DNA from: Sciscionella marina DSM 45152
Lineage (GTDB): Bacteria > Actinomycetota > Actinomycetes > Mycobacteriales > Pseudonocardiaceae
Assembly: GCF_000379465.1 (NCBI RefSeq)
Contig: NZ_KB905458.1
Coordinates: 1-64,000, forward strand
Direction of reading: 5' to 3'
Length of the DNA stretch: 64,000 nucleotides
Shown one piece after another: positions 18,227 through 24,576 of the stretch. Position 1 is the first letter of the stretch. Each line of letters begins with the position of its first letter. The notes under the pieces are model-generated. The model was not told the DNA's origin. It made no database searches and was given only the letters and a program-made list of their open reading frames with translations. The translations under genes were made by a program, and so were the position numbers.

Positions 18227-19593
18227 GCCGGGGCGGACAGCAGCGTCCTGGCGATCGCTTCGACGTTCTGCGCGAGTCCCTTGAGCGGAATGGTTCCACC
18301 GCAGACCAGGATGTTGCAGCTGCGGCCGGGCGCCAGGTCGTGCAGCAGCACGCGGGGATCGGCGTAGTGGATCGGGTTGACGTCGAAGGAGAACGGCGGG
18401 GTCCGGAAGGGACCGGGATCGGGAATGTGCCGGTCCGTGACACCACGCATCAGGATGCGGAAGAAGTTGTAGTAGAGATCCGAGGCGCCGAGGTTGGCCG
18501 AGATCAGCGAGCCGAGGTTCGGCGCCGTGTCACCGAGGATCCCGGTCCAGCTGACGGTCATGTTCAGGCTCGGGATGACGAAGTTGTTCTGCTGCAGGAA
18601 ACCGACCATCGCGTACAGATCGCGGGGTGCACTGGGAATCATCCGGTGCCCGACCGTCTGCGCACTGGGGATGTCCGCGCTGGTGCAGCTGTTCCCGCGA
18701 TTGCTCCAGAACAGCAGCCCGTAGCAACCGTTCGTGTCACCGGGCATGCCGACCTGGTGCACGTATCCCGTGGACAGGACCCGCCGCCCGGCCCAGATCC
18801 CGTCGTTCTGCATCAGCAGGCCCAGTTTCGCGTACTGCGCGGGCGGAATGAACAGGTTCGCGTAGCCGTAGGTGTTACCCGTGCGATCGCGAAGCCAGAA
18901 ATAGCTCGACCGCGGAATGCCGAGCGGATCGAACAGGAACCGCTGCGCGAATCCCTGGAGGTCCTGGCCGACCGCGCGCTGTACGACATAGGCCAGCAGA
19001 TCCGGATCGCGCTGCCCATAGGCGAAATGCGTCCCGGGCTCGTGCTCCAGCGGCTGGGACAAGGCTTCACGGGCGATGTGCGAATCCGCGCCGAGGGTCC
19101 CCGCCTCGGAGACGATCGCCTGGCGCAGGCCGGAGGTCTGGGTGAGCAGCTGCCTGACGGTGATCGCCCGGTGCGCGGCATCGCCCCACCCGGTGCCATG
19201 GGGCAGGTACCGGCCGATCGGATCATCCAGGGCCAGCGCGCCTCGATCCGCTGCGATCCCGGTCAGCATCGACACGACCGCCTTGGTGGAACTCCAGATG
19301 TTCCACGGGATCTTGTCGGTGACCGCGTCCAGCGGACCGGCCCCGACCTGGCAGTTGTTCCGGAAGATCTTCACCGACAACCGCAGATGCGTGGCCGCGT
19401 AACCGATCGCTTCGTGCACCGCCCTCGGGTCCAGCGCCACCCGTTCCGGGTCCGCTGTCGGGAACTTCGCGCCCGCCGCAGGCAGCGCGCACTGTTCGGT
19501 GCCGGACCGTGCGGGGGTGGCGAGCGCCGTGCCCGAGATGACCAGCACCATCGCGGCCGCCCCTACCGCGGCGCGCAGCAACCTGTCGAACAT
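18223..19593 (-). CDS. secreted beta-lactamase-family serine hydrolase
   Basis: This exported 456-aa protein has an N-terminal signal peptide (LLRAAVGAAAMVLVISGTALATPA, cleavage about residue 27). A class C beta-lactamase/esterase fold follows with the SxxK nucleophile SSTK at about residues 101-104, the YxN-like tyrosine YGQR, and cysteines that may form disulfides (NSCTS, RSCNILVCGG). It could be an esterase or peptidase of the cell surface. It is divergent from a TetR gene whose paired operators cover the shared promoter region, so it is probably the regulated target. Confidence 0.85.
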   Translation of the reverse strand: MFDRLLRAAVGAAAMVLVISGTALATPARSGTEQCALPAAGAKFPTADPERVALDPRAVHEAIGYAATHLRLSVKIFRNNCQVGAGPLDAVTDKIPWNIWSSTKAVVSMLTGIAADRGALALDDPIGRYLPHGTGWGDAAHRAITVRQLLTQTSGLRQAIVSEAGTLGADSHIAREALSQPLEHEPGTHFAYGQRDPDLLAYVVQRAVGQDLQGFAQRFLFDPLGIPRSSYFWLRDRTGNTYGYANLFIPPAQYAKLGLLMQNDGIWAGRRVLSTGYVHQVGMPGDTNGCYGLLFWSNRGNSCTSADIPSAQTVGHRMIPSAPRDLYAMVGFLQQNNFVIPSLNMTVSWTGILGDTAPNLGSLISANLGASDLYYNFFRILMRGVTDRHIPDPGPFRTPPFSFDVNPIHYADPRVLLHDLAPGRSCNILVCGGTIPLKGLAQNVEAIARTLLSAPA

Positions 19594-19644
19594 CCGTCAC
19601 ACCTCTCTGTGCCACGGGACCGGCCCTTGTCGTGACCACTCCGG

Positions 19645-19691
19645 CTTTACCGTTTGGTAAAGTCCTAGCACGGCTTTACCGCATAGTAAAG
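19645..19691. promoter_or_regulatory. twin TetR operators CTTTACC-N4-GGTAAAG
   Basis: Two palindromes lie 29 bp apart centre to centre: CTTTACCGTTTGGTAAAG (19645-19662, perfect) and CTTTACCGCATAGTAAAG (19674-19691, one mismatch). The second touches the GTG start codon of the tetR gene. They sit between the divergent hydrolase and tetR genes and are the likely binding sites of that repressor. Confidence 0.8.
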
Positions 19692-20329
19692 TGCCTCGCG
19701 TGCGGAAACCTGCGAAAACCGGCACGGCGCGTCCGGTGCACGAGCGGCTGCTCGACACGGCATGCGATGTGTTCGCCGAACGCGGCTACCGAGGGGCGTC
19801 CGTCGAGGAGCTCGCCGCCCGGGCGAAGACCACCAAACCCACGCTGTACGCGCACTTCGGTGACAAGCAGCGGCTCTACGCGGCCTGCCTGAACTCCCAG
19901 GCGGAACGGCTGTCCGAGGCCCTGTTCGCCACCTACGACAGGGCCGCTCGGCTACCGCTCGACGAACAGGTGCACGCCGACATGCTCGCCTTCTACGACT
20001 ACGCGGCCGCGCATCCCGGCGGCTTCCGGCTGCTGTTCGACGACCGCGCCGACGAGAGCCCGCACCCGATCCGCGGCGAGCTGCTGCGGTCGATCACCGC
20101 CCGGGTCGCCGAGCGCGTCACCGCGGTTGCCACCGCTCACGACCGCCGCATCGACAGCGCCACGGTCGGCATGCTCGCGGATATCCTCGTCGGCATCGCC
20201 GTGCACGGCGCCCGGTACGCCCTCCGCGCCCACCCCGATGACCTCGGCAGGGCGGGTGCGCTCGCCGCGTCCTTCGCCACCGCCGGTCTCCGGCACCTCG
20301 ATCCCGCCCTTCTCGACTCGCACTCGTGA
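19691..20329 (+). CDS. TetR-family repressor
   Basis: This 212-aa protein has the TetR HTH near residues 17-62 (HERLLDTACDVFAERGYRGASVEELAARAKTTKPTLYAHFGDKQRLYAAC) and a helical ligand domain containing LAFYDYAAAHPGGFRLLFDDR. The start may be GTG 19691, which overlaps an operator, or GTG 19700. Operator overlap with the start codon suggests tight autorepression. The likely target is the divergent secreted hydrolase. Confidence 0.92.
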   Translation: MPRVRKPAKTGTARPVHERLLDTACDVFAERGYRGASVEELAARAKTTKPTLYAHFGDKQRLYAACLNSQAERLSEALFATYDRAARLPLDEQVHADMLAFYDYAAAHPGGFRLLFDDRADESPHPIRGELLRSITARVAERVTAVATAHDRRIDSATVGMLADILVGIAVHGARYALRAHPDDLGRAGALAASFATAGLRHLDPALLDSHS

Positions 20330-20359
20330 GCCGGGGCGCCGTCCGGCGAAGATGAGCAC

Positions 20360-21322
20360 ATGGTGCTCAATACCGATTGGCGGCTGCTCACCGGAGTCTG
20401 CGTCACCCTGACCGTGCTCGCCGCGCTGGTGAGCAGGTACGGACACCTGCTCGGCGGGTATCCGGTCGCCAGGGCGGCCGTGCGCGCGATCGTGCAGCTC
20501 GCCGCGGTCTCCGCGATCATCACCTTCGTCCTGCAGTACCTCTCGCTCACCCTGCTGTTCGTGCTGGTGATGGCTGTGGTGGCGACGGCGACCTCGGCGG
20601 CGCGCATCCAGAGTGCGCCCGGGGGCTCTCGTCGGTCGCGAGCGGGAGTCAGATCGGCGGGTGTCCCGCGGGACACCCGCGCCCGAGATCGGCAAGGCGG
20701 AGGAATGAGCCGTAGCGGGGTTCTACGGCGATTGACGACAACGCGGCGAGGCGCCGATCTGGCATGCGAAGGTACTTCGCCAACGTCGCAGCGCAGCAGG
20801 ACACGGGACCCCCGGGTGCGCTCCCGGACCAGGCGCCGGGGGCTCACCGTCGGGCTGGCGATCTGCGCGGGCACCGTGCCGCTGCTGGCCGCGCTCATCG
20901 GCGTGGGGCTACTGCCCGCGACCGGGATCGCGCTCATCCCGGTCGGCGGCATCCTGATCGGCGGGGCGATGACGGCGACCACCCTCTCCGCCCGGCGCGG
21001 CCTCGATGAGCTGCACGATCGGTACGGCGAGTACGAGGCCGCGCTGTCGCTGGGACTCACCGAACGGGACGCGGTGTGCGAGGTGATCCGCCGCCCGGCC
21101 GCCGAGGCCCTGGTGCCCGCGCTCGATCAGACCAGGACCGTCGGCCTGGTCACCCTGCCTGGTGCCTTCGTCGGCATGCTGCTCGGCGGTGCCTCCCCCT
21201 GGGAAGCGGGGGCGTTACAGCTGGTCGTGCTGCTCGGACTGCTGGTCGTGGAGGGTCTGGCGATCCTCGTGGTGGTCGAGCTGATCGCGGCCGGGTGGGT
21301 ACGCCGAGAAATCTCGAAGTGA
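20360..21322 (+). CDS. FetB/UPF0014-like membrane protein interrupted in-frame by repeat copy B
   Basis: UPF0014 proteins (FetB of E. coli, YbbM) are the membrane part of an ABC transporter linked to iron export. Seen here are ARAAVRAIVQLAAVSAII near the N-terminus, ATGIALIPVGGILIGGAMTATTLSARRGLDEL, and the family signature LVTLPGAFVGMLLGGASPWEAGALQL. Residues ~84-155 are not family sequence. They are encoded by repeat copy B, exactly 213 bp, so the frame is kept; without it the protein is ~249 aa, the normal family length. The insertion falls in the loop after helix 3. No FetA ATPase gene is adjacent. Whether the 320-aa product works is unknown. Confidence 0.82.
   Translation: MVLNTDWRLLTGVCVTLTVLAALVSRYGHLLGGYPVARAAVRAIVQLAAVSAIITFVLQYLSLTLLFVLVMAVVATATSAARIQSAPGGSRRSRAGVRSAGVPRDTRARDRQGGGMSRSGVLRRLTTTRRGADLACEGTSPTSQRSRTRDPRVRSRTRRRGLTVGLAICAGTVPLLAALIGVGLLPATGIALIPVGGILIGGAMTATTLSARRGLDELHDRYGEYEAALSLGLTERDAVCEVIRRPAAEALVPALDQTRTVGLVTLPGAFVGMLLGGASPWEAGALQLVVLLGLLVVEGLAILVVVELIAAGWVRREISK
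20611..20823 (+). repeat. dispersed structured element, copy B (inside a CDS)
   Basis: The ends (20611-20625 and 20809-20823) form a 15-bp stem with 13 Watson-Crick and 2 G-T pairs around CCCGGGGG. Inside are a perfect 20-bp palindrome at 20659-20678 (GGGTGTCCCGCGGGACACCC), a 7-bp hairpin GCCGTAG-CGGGGTT-CTACGGC (20709-20729) and GCGAAG-GTA-CTTCGC (at about 20767-20781). Length 213 bp equals 71 codons. It lies in the same orientation as the host gene and is read through in frame. Confidence 0.87.
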
Positions 21323-21339
21323 CCGCTTGCGTTCTCTCG

Positions 21340-21358
21340 GCAGGTTAGGCTAACCTAA
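21340..21358 (+). promoter_or_regulatory. IdeR/DtxR iron box
   Basis: Bases 21342-21358 match positions 3-19 of the iron-box consensus TTAGGTTAGGCTAACCTAA without error (17 of 19 overall). A possible -35 TTGCGT (21327-21332) and a -10 within the box (TAACCT, 21351-21356) are 18 bp apart, the usual arrangement for IdeR-repressed promoters. It lies between two convergent protein genes, so neither is its downstream target. Confidence 0.85.
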
Positions 21359-21361
21359 TAC

Positions 21362-21445
21362 GCGTCGCTTCGTGGTGGGAGCGGCAGTCAGTTCGGGACG
21401 CAATAAGGCCCCGTCCGCTTCAGCGGACGGGGCCTTATTGTTGCT
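21362..21445 (+). ncRNA. candidate iron-responsive small RNA
   Basis: Transcription from the IdeR-box promoter would give an RNA of about 80 nt ending at the strong terminator at 21402-21439. The 5' end GCGTC (21362-21366) can pair with GACGC (21397-21401) just before the terminator stem, leaving the loop region GCTTCGTGGTGGGAGCGG exposed. No open frame with a ribosome site fits. That this is a regulator of iron-using genes, like RyhB-type RNAs elsewhere, is inference; the transcript is unproven. Confidence 0.4.
21402..21439. terminator. strong bidirectional intrinsic terminator
   Basis: A perfect 17-bp stem AATAAGGCCCCGTCCGC / GCGGACGGGGCCTTATT with loop TTCA supplies T-rich tails on either strand. 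It separates the FetB-like gene (plus strand) from the convergent GCS2-ligase gene (minus strand), and would also end the RNA starting at the iron box. Confidence 0.9.
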
Positions 21446-21450
21446 CGCGC

Positions 21451-22944
21451 TTACTCGATCGGCCAGAGGTGCACCGGCTCACCGTTCGCGGAGAGCTCGG
21501 CGTACTGCCGGGACATCTCACACAGCGCGGTCGGCCGGTCGGCGCCGCGCTCCTCGTAGAGCCCGACGGTCTCGCGCTGCCAGGTGGAGCCCGTCATCCT
21601 GCGCACGCACCGTTGCTCGATGACCGACAGGTAGCGATCACACAGCGAACCGGGCAGACCGGCATCACTCAATCCCTTGTGCGCCAGGGGAAGCAGCAAC
21701 CGGAGCGTGAGCTCGTCTGCGGAGAGCTTACCCGCGCCCGGCCAGTAGAGTTCGGCGTTCATCCCGTGCTTGGCGGCCGAGTAGAAGTTCTCCTCGGCCG
21801 CGCGGAAGGACATCTGAGTCCACAGTGGACGCTCCGCGGTGGCGAGGGCGTACTGCGCGCCGAAGAACAGGGCGATGTTGGCGACCATGTCGAGCACGGT
21901 CGGCCCCGCGGGCAGCACCCGGTTCTCCAGCCGCAGGTGCGGCACCCCGTCCACGATGTCGTAGACCGGCCGGTTCCAGCGCCAGATCGTACCGTTGTGC
22001 GAGCGCAGTTCGGCCAGCTGCGGAATCCGTCCCGCCGCCAGGGCCTCGTGCGGTTCCTCATCCCCCATGAAGGGCAGCAGCCCGGGGAAGTAGCGGGCGT
22101 TCTCCTCGAAGAGGTCGAAGATCGAACTGATCCAGCCGTCCCCGAACCACACCCTCGGGCGCACACCCTGGTTGCGCAGTTCTTCGCTGCGCGTATCGGT
22201 CGCCTGCTGGAACAACGGGATGCGGGTCTCCTGCCAGAGCGCTTTACCCAGCAGGAACGGGGAATTCGCGGCGAGCGCCACCTGCGGTCCCGCCAGGCAC
22301 TGCGCCGCGTTCCAGTAGGGGGCGAAGTCGTCCGGGGCCAGCTGCAGGTGCAACTGGGTCGAGGTGCATGCCGATTCCGGCGTGATGGAGGCCGCCGTTC
22401 CGAGCAGCGTCTCGCTTTCCCTTCCCGGAAGGGCTACCCCTTCCATATCGAGAGTCAACGATTCGCCACGTTCGGCGAGAATATGGTCGTTGAGCGCCGC
22501 GTAACGACAACCGGGAGAGAGCCATTTCCGGTCGAAGTGTTCGGTGGTGATCGTGGGTAACGTACCGATCATCAACAGTTCCGCACCGGCGTCCCGTGCT
22601 TTGGTGTTCACCGTCTCGAGCGCCTCGCCGAACTCGGATTCGAGTGCGAGGAATTGTTCGCCGGACAATCGTCTGGGTCCTATGTGGACCTCGAGGTTGT
22701 GCTGTCCGAGTTCACTTGTGAAGGCGGGATCATCGATTTTCTCCAACACGACGGTGTTGGTCATCGCCGGGCTCATCGCCTCGTCGACGAGGTTGAGCTC
22801 CAGCTCGACCCCCATCTGACGGTTCGCGAAATCGAACTTCCGCTCGGTGAGCAACTCGGCGAGCGCCGCAAGGCAATCGTGCACTTTACGGCGATACGCC
22901 GCACGAGGTGACGAGACGGCCAATGATTCGGATACCTGCGCCAT
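21451..22944 (-). CDS. GCS2-family glutamate-cysteine ligase-like enzyme
   Basis: This 497-aa carboxylate-amine ligase has the glutamine-synthetase-like fold of the GCS2 family. Visible landmarks are MGVELELNLVDE (metal/ATP-binding glutamates), SACTSTQLHLQL, NSPFLLGKALWQETRIPLF, RPRVWFGDGW and WRWNRPVYDIVDGVPHLRLENRVLPAGPTV. Members join glutamate to cysteine or another amine. The organism may use it for gamma-glutamylcysteine or for ergothioneine-type pathways, but no egt genes are adjacent, so the product is uncertain. The 255-bp interval up to the next gene holds its promoter and nothing else recognisable. Confidence 0.82.
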   Translation of the reverse strand: MAQVSESLAVSSPRAAYRRKVHDCLAALAELLTERKFDFANRQMGVELELNLVDEAMSPAMTNTVVLEKIDDPAFTSELGQHNLEVHIGPRRLSGEQFLALESEFGEALETVNTKARDAGAELLMIGTLPTITTEHFDRKWLSPGCRYAALNDHILAERGESLTLDMEGVALPGRESETLLGTAASITPESACTSTQLHLQLAPDDFAPYWNAAQCLAGPQVALAANSPFLLGKALWQETRIPLFQQATDTRSEELRNQGVRPRVWFGDGWISSIFDLFEENARYFPGLLPFMGDEEPHEALAAGRIPQLAELRSHNGTIWRWNRPVYDIVDGVPHLRLENRVLPAGPTVLDMVANIALFFGAQYALATAERPLWTQMSFRAAEENFYSAAKHGMNAELYWPGAGKLSADELTLRLLLPLAHKGLSDAGLPGSLCDRYLSVIEQRCVRRMTGSTWQRETVGLYEERGADRPTALCEMSRQYAELSANGEPVHLWPIE

Positions 22945-23199
22945 ATCCGGTTCCTTGTCGCCTTTCCGCGTTAAGACGCTGTGGTTGCGTTTCCAGTTGT
23001 CATGCGGCGCACCGACTTACCCCGACAAAAATCGACACGGGCACCAGTCAACGGTGACACAGCATTCCGGGCCTGTGTACCGGCCAATCGGTGCACGAAC
23101 CTGCGGGGAAGATCACTCAGGGATGATTGCACACGCGTTCTTGACGAAGCCGGAGTTCGATGCGGGTGCCCGGACGCTTGCGGTAGGTTCGGCGACACC

Positions 23200-23760
23200 A
23201 TGGATGCCTGGGAATTGCGCGTGGTCGCGGGCCGAGCGGTGCTCGTCGACGAGACCGAACCCGATGCCGGTATCGATCCGCGTTCGCTGCCGATCGATGA
23301 GGAACTCGCGGGCTCACTCGACGAATGGGCAAGCGTCGCCGATGCCTTGCAGCTCGCCAATCCCACCTCCGCGCGACTGATCACCAGCCGGGGACGCCAG
23401 CTGGCCGGCCGGATCGCGGCGCGGACCGGAACGATCGTGTCGTTCACCGATCCACTCAACGGCGAACGCGCCGTGCTCGACGGGCGCGCCCGTTCCGGCA
23501 CGGAACCGACGCCGTGGGGCACCGGCCTCGCCCTGAGCGGGTTCACCGTTTTCGTGGTGGTGTTCGGCATGATCGCGCTGGCGCTCGCCCTCGGTTCGGT
23601 GAGCGGCTGGCTCGCCTTCACCGGGAACATCGTCGTCACCCTCGGACTTGCCCCGACCATCGTGGTGATCCGGCCACTGCTGGTATGGCGCTGGGTCGCG
23701 TATGGCGCCATGATCGGCATCACCCTCGGCTGGATCGTCTGGTTGATAACCCTGTTCTAG
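23200..23760 (+). CDS. DUF2537-type membrane protein
   Basis: The protein (186 aa) has a soluble N-terminal half (about residues 1-110) and three predicted membrane helices in the C-terminal part (TGLALSGFTVFVVVFGMIAL, then two more). It resembles the actinobacterial DUF2537 family, of unknown function. The ATG at 23200 begins the conserved MDAWELRVV; upstream in-frame codons look non-coding. No operon partner is evident. Confidence 0.7.
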   Translation: MDAWELRVVAGRAVLVDETEPDAGIDPRSLPIDEELAGSLDEWASVADALQLANPTSARLITSRGRQLAGRIAARTGTIVSFTDPLNGERAVLDGRARSGTEPTPWGTGLALSGFTVFVVVFGMIALALALGSVSGWLAFTGNIVVTLGLAPTIVVIRPLLVWRWVAYGAMIGITLGWIVWLITLF

Positions 23761-23883
23761 CCAGTGCTCCACTGGGGAGTATCGGTCCCTGCGAGCACGG
23801 CCGTTACCTGGACACGTGCGTTCAGGTACGCGCGTGCCACAAATGGGATGCGCCGCTGCCTCCCGGTACGTCATGATGCGCGC

Positions 23884-24576
23884 ATGGCGATTGAAGCAGT
23901 GATCTTCGACTGGGGCGGCACGCTCTCTCCGTGGCGCACGGTCGATCAGTTGGAAGGGTGGCGGCGCTATGCGGCCGAGGTGACCGCGGATGTGGAATCC
24001 CTCGCCGCGGCGCTACACGAAGCGGACACGGCCGCATGGGCCCGGGTGCGGGACACCAGTGCCGCGTTCCGGCTCAGTGAGGTCATCGCCGAAGCCGGTG
24101 CACCGCACGAAGAGCGCGGCTGGCAGGCGTTCCGCGACTTCTGGGAGCACGCGACCTGGACCGACCCGCAGGTGAAACCGATGCTGACCGAACTGCGCGG
24201 GGCCGGGCTGCGCACCGGGGTGCTCTCCTCGACCGGCTGGCCGGCGCGCTGGCACGAGGAGATCTTCGAGCGCGACGGGGTCGCCGACCTCTTCGACGCC
24301 TGCGTCTGGTCGAGCGATCTGGAGTGGACCAAACCGCACCCGGACGCGTTCGGCGCGGCACTCGAGGCGGTCGGCGTGACCGACCCCGCGACCGCGGTCT
24401 ACGTCGGCGACCGCCCGTTCGACGACATCAGCGGGGCCAAGAGCGTCGGCATGCATGCGATACTCGTTCCGCATTCGAACATCCCTGCCGCGCAACAGGT
24501 TCCGGTGGACGTGCACCCGGACGCGGTGATCAACGAGTTGGCCGAGCTGCCCGAGGTGATCCAGAAACTCGGCTAG
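23884..24576 (+). CDS. HAD-superfamily hydrolase
   Basis: This 230-aa cytoplasmic phosphatase-like protein has motif I EAVIFDWGGTL, where the usual DxD is DWGGT (nucleophile Asp followed by Trp, as in several HAD subfamily IA proteins). Motif II is LSSTGW, the lysine is in WTKPHPDAFGAAL, and motif III/IV is VYVGDRPFDDISGAKSVGM. The substrate is unknown. The ATG at 23884 is preferred because upstream codons do not look coding. Its stop overlaps the convergent sacsin-like gene by 4 bp. Confidence 0.88.
   Translation: MAIEAVIFDWGGTLSPWRTVDQLEGWRRYAAEVTADVESLAAALHEADTAAWARVRDTSAAFRLSEVIAEAGAPHEERGWQAFRDFWEHATWTDPQVKPMLTELRGAGLRTGVLSSTGWPARWHEEIFERDGVADLFDACVWSSDLEWTKPHPDAFGAALEAVGVTDPATAVYVGDRPFDDISGAKSVGMHAILVPHSNIPAAQQVPVDVHPDAVINELAELPEVIQKLG

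Noticed and set aside
21362-21401. Possible fifth, degenerate copy of the dispersed element
   Set aside because: It shares only scattered words (GGGAGCGGCAGTCAGTTCGG) with the core and has none of the stems. The likeness is too weak to call.
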